Under the pieces are notes generated by a model. It had not been told where the DNA came from, searched no databases, and was given only the letters and a program-made list of their open reading frames with translations. Shown here in pieces: positions 1 to 11,004 of a DNA stretch of 64,000 nt (positions are counted from its first letter, which is position 1; every line of letters begins with the position of its first letter). The position numbers were made by a program, and so were the translations under genes. The DNA comes from Phragmites australis (taxonomy: Eukaryota; Streptophyta; Magnoliopsida; Poales; Poaceae): NCBI RefSeq assembly GCF_958298935.1, contig NC_084923.1:8620501-8684500 (forward strand). The letters run 5' to 3'.

Positions 1-832
1 TGTGCTTAACTGCACAATGGCCCCCAGTGTCTTGCTCACAAGGGGAAAATGAAGGTGTGGGGCCTAACACCGCAATAGATTGGTGCCCGGCAGGCAACCA
101 GTTGGGGGATTTGGGAGGTTGTTTGGGGCACTTGCCACTTGGAATTTTCCCCTTACTTTTGACAATAATGTTGATGTGCCCAGCTACTACCATTCCCATC
201 TAGCACTGTATTGAGAATTTGTTGAGAAGTTATAGCTGCATGACGAGATCGATGGGGTACTAATATAATATTGTTGCAGTATGCTTTGTACCATGAAACT
301 GTTTCTTTCAATGATCAGGATTATGGCCTGATTCCTGATAGGCTCAATGATCAGCCTTGTGATCTACCAACCACCCCCATTTAACTGAACCGTACTACTT
401 TGGTTAGTTGTCCAATCCTAAACAGTGTGAATGCGTGGATGATAGATAGATGTGCACTGCCAACCACAACCTGTCTCCAAATGCATGAATTTCAGCTGGA
501 AATTTAGCTCCGGGCCACGTTTAAAAACACACATTCGCTGTCTCATACAGAAACACAGCTGACTATGAGTCAAGGCATGAGTTCTCAGAAGAGGGATGGG
601 TGGTATAACCCTCCATGAGAGGACGCTGCTCGTACGTTGGATCGTGCTAAAAACGTGAAATGGTTCATGAGTTTCACGCTACGAGATGGGTTGAATTCGA
701 CTATAGACTAAAATATGTATCGCGCAACACAGTGATGTAGTTGGAAGATGGAAGAGATGTCTCATGTGTGTATTTTCTAAGCTTCCGTGTTATTATTGTG
801 ATTTAATTATATTGATGCCGTGAATTGAGTAA
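1..832. other. Intergenic DNA, nothing recognised
   Basis: No open frame here resembles a known family and no terminal repeats are visible. It is ordinary mixed-composition grass intergenic DNA. A gene edge belonging to a neighbour outside the window cannot be excluded. Confidence 0.5.
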
Positions 833-1093
833 TACCTCTGATCACTAATATAAGTTTATTTAGGATTGTCCTAAGTCAAACTTTTTTAGTTTTAAATATT
901 AGTTCATGATAAAGCATATAGATTGACAACATAAGATTGATGTTATTAGATTCATCATAAAAAAATACTTTTATAATGTATAACTATTTCTATTTAAATA
1001 ATATATTTCTATAGATATAGTTAATCAAAAATGTTATGTTGAAGACTATATTGATATCTTAATAATGGACTTATATTTAGATCAGAGAAAGTA
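833..1093 (+). repeat. Stowaway-like MITE, copy 1
   Basis: An AT-rich unit of about 260 bp whose ends are imperfect inverted repeats. The left end reads CTCTGATCACTAATATAAGT and the reverse complement of the right end reads CTCTGATCTAAATATAAGT, each next to a TA dinucleotide as expected for Tc1/mariner Stowaway elements. The interior (word GATTGACAACATAAGATTG) matches the reverse complement of 4979-5223, which identifies a dispersed family. It is non-coding. The exact ends are uncertain by a few bases. Confidence 0.7.
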
Positions 1094-2221
1094 CAAGCAA
1101 GTCACTGCACATATAGAAAAGGTGTGACCAAGAGATTGATTTAGTTTTGTGTCAAGGAACATTTGAGCTATGCAAGAAACTATAGAAACAAAACATGTGA
1201 CCTTGTATGGCGAATGGTGCATATATGGTGTATCAGAATACCATGAGATGTGATAACATAACGCATGAATGGATATCACATAACATCTTGAAAAGTAGCC
1301 GAATAGCCTGCACATATTTATACGGTTAGATTCGAAAGTAATATTGTATTAATCCCAAAATAAGTACAATTGTATTCGCTATATACTCTAACACATACAA
1401 TTGAAGATGTAATTGTATCTGCTATATATTCTAATGTAAATATGGTTGTAAGCTCTGGTCCCTAGATCAACCCCCAGCCCTGTCGCCAGACAAGACGGTT
1501 CCCAGGGTGGCACCGTTGTGCATTTGCAAAAAAGGCAGGCGTGCAAAAGACTTGCCACTAAATCTATTATATTATTATTTAAATGTAAAAAGGCATTATG
1601 CTAGCTTTAAGTCACGAAATTATCACGTTAATTAAAAAATCTATACTCTATGCATATCTAATGGTGTAAATTATATCAAAGAGTTAATATCAAATAGGAT
1701 TAATAAATAGCTAAATTTGAAATTAAAAATTATAAAAATTAACAGTTCGATTTACATACGGTTTAGTAAGTGAAATATTCAAATGAAGAGTCTAAATAAA
1801 ATATAATAAATAATAAAAGACTAATTTTTAATTAAATATTATCATGATAAAATAATATAAGGTTAGTCACGCTATTATCATGAACCACTTATTAGTTAAA
1901 GTTTATTGGTGTGTTAGGTTTGATTCGACAAGTACCAAATCATGGATGACTTTGAATTTTTCTTGTGGAAATTAGTTACCATCCCATTTGGTAATTTTCT
2001 TACTTTTCACCTTTTTAAATTCTTTGCCCCGGGTAAATTAAAGAGATCTTATCAAATCTTCTGGAGATTCGTCGCTGTCCTTATTGAAGTAGGCGTGCAG
2101 TAGCGACAATTACAGCTGGAGACGATTGCTCCGACAAATACCCGCTCGTCTTGCAGTTCATTAAGGGGCACCAACAGAGTATTCAAAATTTCGAATTTAT
2201 AAGGTCCCTACTAATGTTCTA
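1094..2221. other. AT-rich intergenic DNA
   Basis: Mostly AT-rich sequence with a short GC-richer island near 1450-1545 and another near 2070-2180. No coding similarity, tandem array or terminal repeat was recognised. Confidence 0.45.
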
Positions 2222-2575
2222 ATATGACTGGTTTTTTAATATTAATTAGATATTTATGTAAGTAAAAAGTTGATGCGACAAGCTATTTAAAGAGAAGAGG
2301 GGTTGAGCTTTTTTTTTTTTTTAAAGAAGAAACTAGCTCTTTGAGCAATCTTAGATGATTGTGAGGTAATAAATTATTTTGAAAGACTATAAGAAATAAG
2401 AAATATACATGCGTATATTAAAAGCTTATTTTTTAAGCTCAATTTTTTACTCTCTTTTCTATAAAATATCACCTAAGAAATAAAATATTAGACGTGGACT
2501 AAAGGTGAGACACGTATCTCTCAAGTCCTGACCTAAGAAAACAATCATATAATGGTACCTAAGGCCACTCGTAAG
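2222..2575 (+). repeat. Unclassified repeat, copy A of a tandem pair
   Basis: Copy A shares ordered blocks with the sequence that follows it: a start like TATTAATTAGATATTTA, a poly-T/poly-A tract, CTCTTTGAGCAATCTTA, AATAAATTATTTTGA and, further on, AAGAAATAAAATATTAG. The same blocks recur in the same order in copy B (2576-2760 and 4764-4870). No clear terminal inverted repeat is visible and no protein is encoded. It is probably a non-autonomous DNA element or a MITE relic. Confidence 0.55.
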
Positions 2576-2760
2576 CTAGTTTTTTAGACATTAATTAGAT
2601 ATCTACTAAGAAAAAGGCGGGGTGGCAATCAATTTAAGGATGAGAGAAATAACTTGTTTTTTTTAAAAAAAAAAAAGCTCTTTGAACAGTCTTAAATGAG
2701 TGTAAGACAATAAATTGCCTTGAGAGTCCTCAAGAAACTAACAACACATGCATGTGTTGG
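2576..2760 (+). repeat. Repeat copy B, left half (split by solo LTR)
   Basis: This half carries the first blocks of the repeat seen at 2222-2575 (ATTAATTAGATATCTA, poly-T/poly-A tract, CTCTTTGAACAGTCTTAA, AATAAATTGCCTTGA). The match to copy A stops where the LTR begins and resumes at 4764, immediately after the LTR ends. The LTR therefore landed inside this copy. Confidence 0.55.
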
Positions 2761-4763
2761 TGAGAAACCAAGTAAAAATATATCTTGGTTCATGTGTGAT
2801 GAGTGATTAACAAGTTTGTATGAATTTGGTTTGATGATTTTTGGATTGCTCGATTACGTATATGTAATGCATTGATAATCTTGACTAACCAAAGTTGAAA
2901 AGAAATAAAGTTGAGAGTTTTGTCTATGTCATAGAAAATTTACACACACGGGAAAGTCTGATGCAGAAAAAGGTTATGCACACTGGATGGTCCGACAATG
3001 AGGCATTAATCATGCTGAATTGTTGTAGGAGGTGGAACTCAAAAGATCAGTACATCGGATGATCCGACGATGTACCCTTATGAACGTCGGACTAATTTTT
3101 GCAAAGAAGAAGTTTTTGAAGGAAATCAAGCTTTGAATATCGGATGATCCGGCGATTGAAGTATTAAACACCGGATGCTTCTCCAAAACAATTATTGCAG
3201 AGAGGTTATAAGATTGCTGGTCCAGAGGAGTTACATACGCCGAATGGTCTAGTGATTGGAGTGTGCAGAGAATACGCCAGAGCATTTAGTATAGAGAGGT
3301 TACAAAAGTTGCTGGCTTGATGGTTTGCACATACCGGACGGTCCGGTGCTCAGAAGGTATGTACGTCGGACCATCCGACGTTATTGTTTTCTCTGAGATA
3401 TGCTTTAATTGAGGATTTTGATTATTGACAAATCTATAATGGAATTTGAGATATGTGTTTACTTGTCTAAAGTTGTGTAGGTGATGGATGCAACTTAGTG
3501 ACCGACAGTGGGATGATTGGACCAAGCAGGATGATTGGACCAAGCAGGGTGCTTGGTGTCAAATGATCGAGGAGGTCAGATACAATTAAGGGTGATCCTA
3601 GTTGTGCACATAGAAGTCAAGCGAAGCTTGGAAGAAAAGATGAAGATGACGTGTTCACAAAATCAAGCGAAGGGGATACCGATGCAAGTGACAAAACGGC
3701 CTGAGGGATCAGGAGCGGGAAAACTTACCAACGGTTAAGATCACAAGACGAAGTATACATGTTAACATTAGGATGCATGTTTAGAGTCAAAATAAGCAAC
3801 AGTGAGTCACATTTTGAGAAGCATGAGAGACAGTTTTGTGGGTTTGCCTCAAAACCATGGAAGAGTGAATTGTATGTGGCATCATCGCGAAGCTTACGTC
3901 GAGGCAAAGCTAAGTTATGAAGATGTCAAGATCGTCCGATGGATGGAGAAGAAAATAGACCAAAATACCTTTAATGATAGGTATGAATATATTACAAGAG
4001 AATGATATTTTGGGAGAAAGCTACGAAACTTAAGGGTCAAAGAACCTAGGCCTATAAATAGAGGGGTAGGGTATGTAAGAGGTGGAACCAGCCACTTGAG
4101 CCCTTTGAGCTATACATATGAGAGTATTGTGCTAGGGTTTTAGAGGAGAGGAAGATGAGTGCTTAGCATATGTATTAGGTGAGAGTTTTGAGAGAATTTT
4201 TTTTTAATCTGTCTAAAATATGGCTGACCTATAGAAATAATGAAGTTCATTTTCTTCTCATGCTTGTATTTACCTCCTTCTAGTTTCTCTCTATTGGTTC
4301 CCTTACACGTTTGCAAGTTTTTGATTTCTGGTTATGATTTTTTTTTTTTGCTTATGCTGAAATTTTCGACTTTATTGGAGTCATTTTTCTCATTACTAGA
4401 GGCATAAAATTCACATATAAATATACATAATTAGATATTTAATTTTCTTGCCTCTAAATCATCAACTTAGAAAATTTCTTCCCGAGTGTCTATCCTTTTG
4501 TATCGAAGTGTTTCTTCCTTCAAGTTGCAATCTTTTGTAACTATGACTCATAGAATTAGTTTCAATAGAACTTTGGGTTTATATGCAACCATGAGAACCA
4601 CGATTTTATTTGCGTTCTTGATTGAAACTTGCTTATTTTGAGATTTTACTTCCGCTTGAGTTTTGTGGTGTATTGGGTGAAACAAAGTAGAAGGACTTCC
4701 AATTTGAAAGAATTTGGTAAGGTACCTATTCATCCTGCTCTAGTCGATATTCTCAGTCCTACA
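2761..4763 (+). mobile_element. Solo LTR of the SIRE-like copia family
   Basis: This 2.0-kb unit starts TGAGAAACCAAGT and ends TCAGTCCTACA. It has no primer-binding site after it and no internal domain. It aligns along its length with the reverse complement of the LTR at 34118-36138: the same start, the same array of CCGGA/TCCGGT palindromes in the upstream half (2990-3380), the same TATAAATA box (4053-4060) preceding the text GAGCCCTTTGAGCT, and a matching end. It is inverted relative to that element. Short open frames inside it (for example 3802-4005) are not genes. No convincing TSD is visible, so the ends may be eroded. Confidence 0.75.
4053..4060 (+). promoter_or_regulatory. LTR TATA box
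   Basis: TATAAATA lies 1.3 kb into the solo LTR. The equivalent position is conserved as CTATAAATA (read on the minus strand) in both LTRs of the related full element (about 34781-34789 and 46629-46637). It marks the likely retrotransposon transcription start. It is not evidence of a host gene. Confidence 0.5.
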
Positions 4764-4870
4764 ATTAAAAACTTGTTCTTAACGTCAATTTTACTCCCTC
4801 TCTTCTTTTAAACATCACATAAGAAATAAAATATTAGGAGTGGCTAAGATAAGGTAGGTACCAATATGTG
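4764..4870 (+). repeat. Repeat copy B, right half
   Basis: This resumes the repeat interrupted at 2760: ATTAAAAACTTGTTCTTAA, a CTCTCTTC tract, then CATAAGAAATAAAATATTAG. It corresponds to 2427-2500 of copy A. Together with 2576-2760 it brackets the solo LTR insertion. Confidence 0.5.
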
Positions 4871-4978
4871 ATGTCTTTGCTAGATGTAGCGTATGACATG
4901 TCTCCCTAGCGGAATACGTCCATGAATGATTGATCGAAATTGAATTGTGTACCCCGCCCTCATGAATGTCTTAAGATT

Positions 4979-5223
4979 TACTCTTATAATTCCAAATATA
5001 AGTCTATTAATATATCAAAATACAGTTTTTGATACGACGCTTTGATAAATAATATTTATAAAAGTATATTATTTTAAATAGAATTAGTTACATATAATAA
5101 ATTTAGTAACATCAATCTTATGATGTCAATCTATATATATTTTTAGTTATTATTGATAATCAAAACTAAAAAGTTGATTTAGAATAAATCTAAATGGATC
5201 TATATTTAGAATCGAATGGAGTA
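4979..5223 (-). repeat. Stowaway-like MITE, copy 2 (inverted)
   Basis: About 245 bp, ending GAATCGAATGGAGTA on the plus strand, which in reverse is the usual TACTCC start of this grass MITE type. Its interior is the reverse complement of 833-1093 (shared word GATTGACATCATAAGATTG). TA is present at both edges. It is non-coding and diverged. Confidence 0.7.
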
Positions 5224-7393
5224 ATTGTAATTAACATATGTGAATCCGTACTATATGGAAGTCATGAGCATCGCAAATAAGCTCGTATAATAAACAAGTG
5301 GTTCCGCCCCTGATTATCCTTAATTAATTACTGCCTCCCACTCTCTTCTCTAATCAATCAACCTCACGAGGGTTCTCATCGTCCTGTCTAGACCCGCGGA
5401 GATATGCATTGACTTGGAAGCCACCCGACAAATGCAAAATCTAATGGCATGATCAGCGAATAACAACCGACCAACGAACCGCCGGTGGAAAAAAAGGTAA
5501 AAAGAAAAGACAGATGTGGTATCCGCCCCTCCATCTTTACATCAAGTACTATATAAAAATTATTTTTATCTTCTCACAACTCGATCATTATTTTAATTTT
5601 TATCATAACATTATTATAAACGGATAACTCTGAACGATATGTTCCACTCTCATATCTAAGACACATGCTACTCTTCTCTCTACTAAAATTACATAATTAT
5701 GTTTTAAATCTTATTTATATAAACATCTCTTTTTAATATTTTTTTATTTTTTCAAATTATTATATCATGAATTGATCCTGTAAGTAAACACGCGTACCAT
5801 TGCTGGCCTTGAAAGAGGGTGTGCGGTAGGCAGGTGGCGGCCAGTGATTGGCTCCACGTCAACGTCGCCAATCACCAGTAGTCCCAGGTCAGCTAGCTGG
5901 TCGCCGAGCCCCGTACACACAACGCACAACCGCTGAACGTGTATCCAGCCTAAAGATTAAAGTGTTGTATCTGATGGAAGTCCAAGCTAAAGTAATCTGG
6001 GAATGACCACTTTTCTCAATTTTTAAAGGAGTCAGTGCTGCTTAAGACTTAAGTACAGTCCGGTCTAAAAAAAACTGAGAAAATTACACAGATTATTTAA
6101 TAATTAGAGATATAGCCACCCCTATTGACTATCCAAGCTAAGACTTGATTCTCAACTACATATGCCTTCGCATAGACTTGAAGCACTAATCTCCATTATA
6201 GCAAGTCTTAGCATGTTTGGAACAAATAAATTTCACAAGAAACATCCTGATTCCTGTATGAATGGGAAAACTCCCACGCTGAACTGAGGTCTACTAGGCG
6301 GGCTTTTCATATGCTCGTGGGCTCATGACAATCAACGAGGATGTTATATAACCTGCTTGTTTGCATCATGCGAGTTAGTCAATTATGTAAAGAGCATGAA
6401 TCACATTCATCGTCCATTAATTAAAAACATGTATGCCCGCTGATTCATGGAAGGGAGGATGGGCCCTTCATTAGGGGGAAAAGAAAAGAAAATTAAGGAA
6501 ATGAAAACCAAGAGAGGTGAAGAAAACGGAAACCGCGGGATGAAGCAAGCGATGATGCCGGCCACTGACTTGTTGGGTAAAGGCACCGGTAGTCTGTGCA
6601 AAAAGTGGTTATAAACTAAAAAGATGGTTTAAGTCCCAGCCTTATATATTACAAGAGAACCTTAAGATCTATATTATTATAGCTGGTCTTTAAATTTAAA
6701 GTCAGATCTTAAATAATAAGATATTGTTTCTATATTGACTCTCCTGTCTCTTCTTTACCACCTACTAATTATCGCCAACCAAAACCCTCATGAATATTTT
6801 CTTTATTTAAGTGAAACCTACTTTACAATCTGATCTAAGCCTCAAACTTAACACAAACAAATTCTAAACCAAACTAGCACATGTGAGACTCATTTCAAAG
6901 CTCGTTGAGAGCTTAAATACTAGTGATGCGTTGGTAGGAGACCAGATAGGGTGGTACCGTACCCACAAATGATTTGGTATCCTGGAGGTAGGATCGCATT
7001 CGATTCCTTTGGAAGGATGATGATCACCTGCATGCAAGGTGCACGTACGGATTGTATGCGGCTCACAAATCTAAGGCAAATTCTTGATTCCCAATATGTT
7101 CTGACTATGGGCGAAAATTTATCGGTGTCCCCGAAGATACTATTTTTATTTATTTTTTGGGTGGGAAGATTTTGGTGCACATAGTACTTTGTAATTATTA
7201 TATATCTAATTACATGTCAAAATGTTTTGCTGCTTAAATATCAAATATCTCCTATACCTCTCCAGAAGCTCAAAACATTTGCATATACAAAGGGGGAAAG
7301 CTGAAGGATAAGCATTGCACAGATAAATACCAACAATGAATTATGATACTTTTGTTATAAGAAACCCATTGGTCAAAAAACATGTGGAGCACT
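5224..7393. other. Intergenic DNA, no gene recognised
   Basis: No frame resembles a known protein. The stretch holds a GC-richer island at about 5800-5950 with an inverted CCAAT pair (separate entry) and AT-rich flanks. The short frames at 6407-6601 and 6920-7184 lie on opposite strands or lack homology signals and are treated as chance. Confidence 0.45.
5844..5875. repeat. Inverted CCAAT pair with ACGT loop
   Basis: GTGATTGGC (5844-5852) and its exact reverse complement GCCAATCAC (5867-5875) flank a short loop that contains two ACGT cores. It could form a small hairpin, or it could be two CCAAT boxes in opposite orientation. No gene start follows it in the window, so any function is speculative. 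Confidence 0.4.
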
Positions 7394-7406
7394 GAGAATA
7401 ACACAA

Positions 7407-8999
7407 AGAACAAGCGAACCTCTAACACAACCCTCGTGTCGCTTCCACAGGGCGACTCAGGGACGATCCGATGTGGCCACCGCCGCCACAGCCATCTGGC
7501 GGAGTCAAGCGGCCTCCATCGTGCCTCCCTCCCTCTTCTCTCCTCTACTCTCCCCTCCCTTCCTCTCTTTCGTTTTCTCTTCTCTGTTCCGGCGGCGACA
7601 CCCTACGGTGCGCGGGCGTGGCAGCGCTCTGCTCAGCGGGGCTCTTCACCTGCAAGAGCATGCCCGTCAGGTTCCTAATGCGGAGGGCTAGATCCGTCAC
7701 ATCGTCGGTGGGATCCAGGTGCGGAGGGCCAGATCCGTCGCCCCAATGGCAGGATCCTTGTGGTTCCACTATGCCACCAGTGGGTTCCACTGTGCTACTG
7801 GTGGGATCTGCACCGGGGCATCCTCCTCCTACATGGCGATCGGCCGTTGAGGCAAATTCGAGCTCCATGCGCTGCCAGCGAATTCCAGGGCTGTCGCCTC
7901 TACTGTCATGCTACGCGTTCAGACGGTCGACACACTAGCAGGGCATGCTATCTTCGTCCAAGGTGGTCGTGCTATGATCGATGTGGGTGCTCTAGGCCCA
8001 GTGTGCTTCCGTTGTGTGTGTTCAACGGCGGTGCACTAGGAGTCCTTTTGATGCTGGTGGCACCGTGTTAGCTTCGATTGGGGTCGAGAGCCCTAACACC
8101 CCGGGTCCTGTTGCTAGCAAATCAACGTGGTTGGCGTCACTATGGTGGCTTCATCTCCTTGAGCTTGTTGGCATGGCATGTCTTCTACAATGTCGGCGTG
8201 CACGGTGGCCGCTCATATGCAGAGTCAAGGACAATGCCCTGCTACTCGCGAGTTTTGTTTATCTTGCTGGCTGCTGCCAAGCTAAGGAGCTATCTCTTCA
8301 TGTCTTGGCATTATGTCGCCAGTGATCAGAGATCCTAGCTTTGTGTGCTCGCTGTGGTTAGTCTCAACCATGGCAGCTTATGGTTCATCATGCATCTGCT
8401 TCTATTCTTCTCTCAAGCTTCGTGCGTTGGTGCCCCACTGCAATGTCTAGTTTGTCTCCAGGACTTTTGCGATGGTGTGCCTTTGGTCAGGGTATGGCAT
8501 TGCTCAGTTTGATAGCAATGCGGGTTCAGGAACACTAGGCAAAAGCCTAGTTCGGCATCCTGCAAATGCCAACGCCGATGATGCCTTCGGGTGTTGTTTC
8601 CCTACCTGGAGGCGATGTGTTGGTGTTCCTGCTGATCCCAGGAGGGTCTTTGGGCAAAAACCAATTTGTGATGTTGGATCAGTCAACGGTGGTGTCTTTA
8701 GCGTCATGCCCTCCTTGGAGGTGTCGACTTGGAGTGACCCTCCTTGCAGATTTGGCTTTCTTTTGCTTGGGGGCATTGTCGCCATCTTAGGCCTAGTCTA
8801 GCTAGGCAGATGGCCAAGGGTCGGGATCGTTTATGTCTCTGCTCTACGGTGTTTTAAGTTTAGTTTAACTAAGTAGTGTGCCCGCTGCGGTTATGGTTTT
8901 TACTCGGTTTTTCCTCAATTAACCGAGCATTCTTGCCTGTTAGGCTTTTTTCTTAATCAATACAATAGGTAGCTCTCCTACCGGTTTGTTTCAAAAAAA
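7407..8999 (+). mobile_element. L1-related non-LTR insertion, 1.6 kb
   Basis: The insertion is bounded by a perfect 13-bp duplication, GAGAATAACACAA, at 7394-7406 and 9000-9012. It ends in a short A run preceded by AATACAATAGGTAGCTCTCC and ACC, which can fold as GGTAG/CTACC, like the 3' ends of plant L1 elements. The 5' part is GC-rich. I see no reverse transcriptase or endonuclease motif, so it is non-autonomous or internally deleted. Several frames (7471-7938, 8014-8325, 8472-8801) are open on the plus strand, but they look like products of GC-rich composition. A retroposed cellular transcript is the alternative. Confidence 0.7.
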
Positions 9000-9012
9000 G
9001 AGAATAACACAA

Positions 9013-10031
9013 TAAACAATTAAGTTCATGTAGATTAGATATAGTAGCATGTGTTGCCTAGCCTTGTGTTGCTGCTTGACTCAAACTGCTGCCTCATCTT
9101 GCCAACCATGCTGTCTGCAAAAAGCTTCCTCTTTGTGCTCTCCAAATCACCAGCTCTACGTGATTCTACATACTCCCTATCCATATTTCGAAGCAGGAGA
9201 GACACATTTCCCCTTAGCTACCTTTCCCTCTATGTGGTCATCAAGGGTGAGATCACATCATATAGTGGTTAGGCACCAGCTAGCCCCTGCTCAAACAGTT
9301 TTGGTCATGTTTTGTTGTGTACTCTATGGTGCCTTTTTTGATTTTGTTTAGAGGAGTTTGGATAAAGATGCACTTTAGGGGAGAGGTTAAGGTGTCGTTG
9401 GATGTGCTTTGTGTGCGTCATGGTGCAACGACCCTTTTCTCCTCTAAAATATGAGGACCAATTATTTGGTCTATCTATCTAGGAATAATTTCTATTGTGC
9501 AAAGTGTTTCTAAGTATGAGTTTGTCGCTTGTTCAATGCTACTGAAATCCGTAACCTTTCCATCCATTGACAATGGATAGAGTTTTATGTGAAACACTCA
9601 CTAAGTCATTAATTATTCCAGTTTCCTGTCACTGCACCTTGCTCATTTTTCCAAAGCAACTGTTGAAATAGACTTTTGAAAAATCCACACTTCCACAGAT
9701 TTATCTACTAATCAAATTATAAAATCAAGTAATTAAATTAATTATACTATCCACAGACTGGTCCTTCCATATTTCCTCTCATGTGAAATTGTTTTCTTAA
9801 CTAACATGTGTATTGTTTTATTTGGGAGGCAAAAGTTAGTTTCGCAATGGAGTATTTTTTTTTTCTCTAAAAACACTGCAAGCCAAACTTTAGTACTATT
9901 TAGTTCACTTTGGTCTAGCAACTCTGTGCTGAGTTGCATCTTAGATTAACTTAGTATGTGGTCGTGCCACATTTCTAGCAGGCTGATAACAATTAGAAAA
10001 TATCGGAACTCTTGCCAAAAAAAGAGTAAAA
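9013..10031. other. Intergenic DNA, nothing recognised
   Basis: No coding similarity, terminal repeat or tandem array stands out. Short frames at 9049-9351 have no recognised motif. Confidence 0.45.
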
Positions 10032-10160
10032 GTTCTGAGCCAAAAATATACATAATGTGTATGGTGACTCAAATTCTGAACTAAAAAATATACATAATGC
10101 ATATGGTGAGTATAAGTTTTGAACTAATATAAAAATGTACATAATGTATGGTGACTAGCA
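10032..10160 (+). repeat. Tandem repeat, about 3 x 45 bp
   Basis: Three successive copies of a unit that runs AGTTCTGAGCCAAAAATATA, then CATAATGTGTATGGTGA. Copies two and three differ by substitutions and small indels (TTCTGAACTAAAAAATATA; TTTTGAACTAATATAAAAAT). It is a non-coding minisatellite-like array. Confidence 0.7.
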
Positions 10161-10204
10161 TCCACACCTAGCTCTAGCTAGGAGTGATTAGTTTTTCTTT
10201 TTTG

Positions 10205-10460
10205 CGATCTGAGGTCAGATTTATAAGCCACAAATATCCTCTTGAATATGCAGACGACATCTCTTAACACGCACATTGCGCTAAGTACATGAGCAACCCC
10301 ATTCTAGTCTCTACGAATATGCTTAAACTCAACCTCACGGGACTCATTAGCGAGCAATTTTAACTTGTGTCAATATGGCTAGACATCCTCTTTTAAGATT
10401 TCATGGATTGTAGTGCCAAGCAAATTGAAAGACAATCAGATTCTATTATCACTGGAAGGG
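10205..10460 (-). pseudogene. RNase H-like (RVT_3-type) remnant
   Basis: Reading the minus strand and allowing a frame change gives IIESDCLS, followed further on by EVEFKHIRRD, a stop codon, and NGVAHVLSAMCVLRD. This order (acidic E-x-D start, then F-x-HI-x-R, N-x-VAH) is that of the RNase H-like domain found in plant retroelement-derived and LINE-associated proteins. At least one stop and one frameshift break it, and no reverse transcriptase lies beside it. It is probably a decayed LINE or domesticated-fragment relic. Confidence 0.55.
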
Positions 10461-10742
10461 AAGGTGTTATTCAGAGTGATTAGTTGATACCAATAGTTTA
10501 GAATAATACCTAACGCCATCTTACATCAACACTGATTTTCCACTACTGACCTATTTGCGGTGGTCTTCAGTATTTGTGTTACCAAGGAATTTTGTGCTGC
10601 ACCTTCATCTTTTCATAGCCCCTTGCTCTACTAGGCCAGCGTCGCCGCATCAGTATCATAGCTAGGGGACATTCCTATCATCTTCTTCTCTAATTAAACT
10701 AATTTTTATTCAAGTCATTCCCTATCATGAGTGGAAGTGGAC

Positions 10743-11004
10743 TAAGAGCATCTTCAACTATTATCTCTTATTTCTCTGAGCATATTTCTAAAAAGATTAT
10801 GTTCTCAATTTTTCATACCTCATAATGCTCAGAGTTATCTCTTATTTTTTCTTTTTTAAAAAACTATATCTCTAAAATTCCTCTCTACGTGAGCAAAATT
10901 TTCCTCTACGTCAGCTTCATCTCCATCCCATCCACTTCTTTTTCTCTATATGCCATAATAATAATAACTAGCTGCTATCTAAAATTATTAAAGTTGTTCT
11001 AATA
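10743..11004. repeat. MITE candidate with 20-bp terminal inverted repeats
   Basis: The left end TAAGAGCATCTTCAACTATT resembles the reverse complement of the right end, TATTAGAACAACTTTAATAA. The GAGCATCTTCAAC start is typical of a common grass MITE type. The element is about 260 bp, AT-rich and non-coding. The superfamily and TSD are not settled. Confidence 0.5.

Noticed and set aside
7471..7938. 155-codon frame as a host gene
   Set aside because: It lies wholly inside the retroposed unit bounded by the 13-bp duplication, and overlapping frames are open in the same GC-rich stretch.
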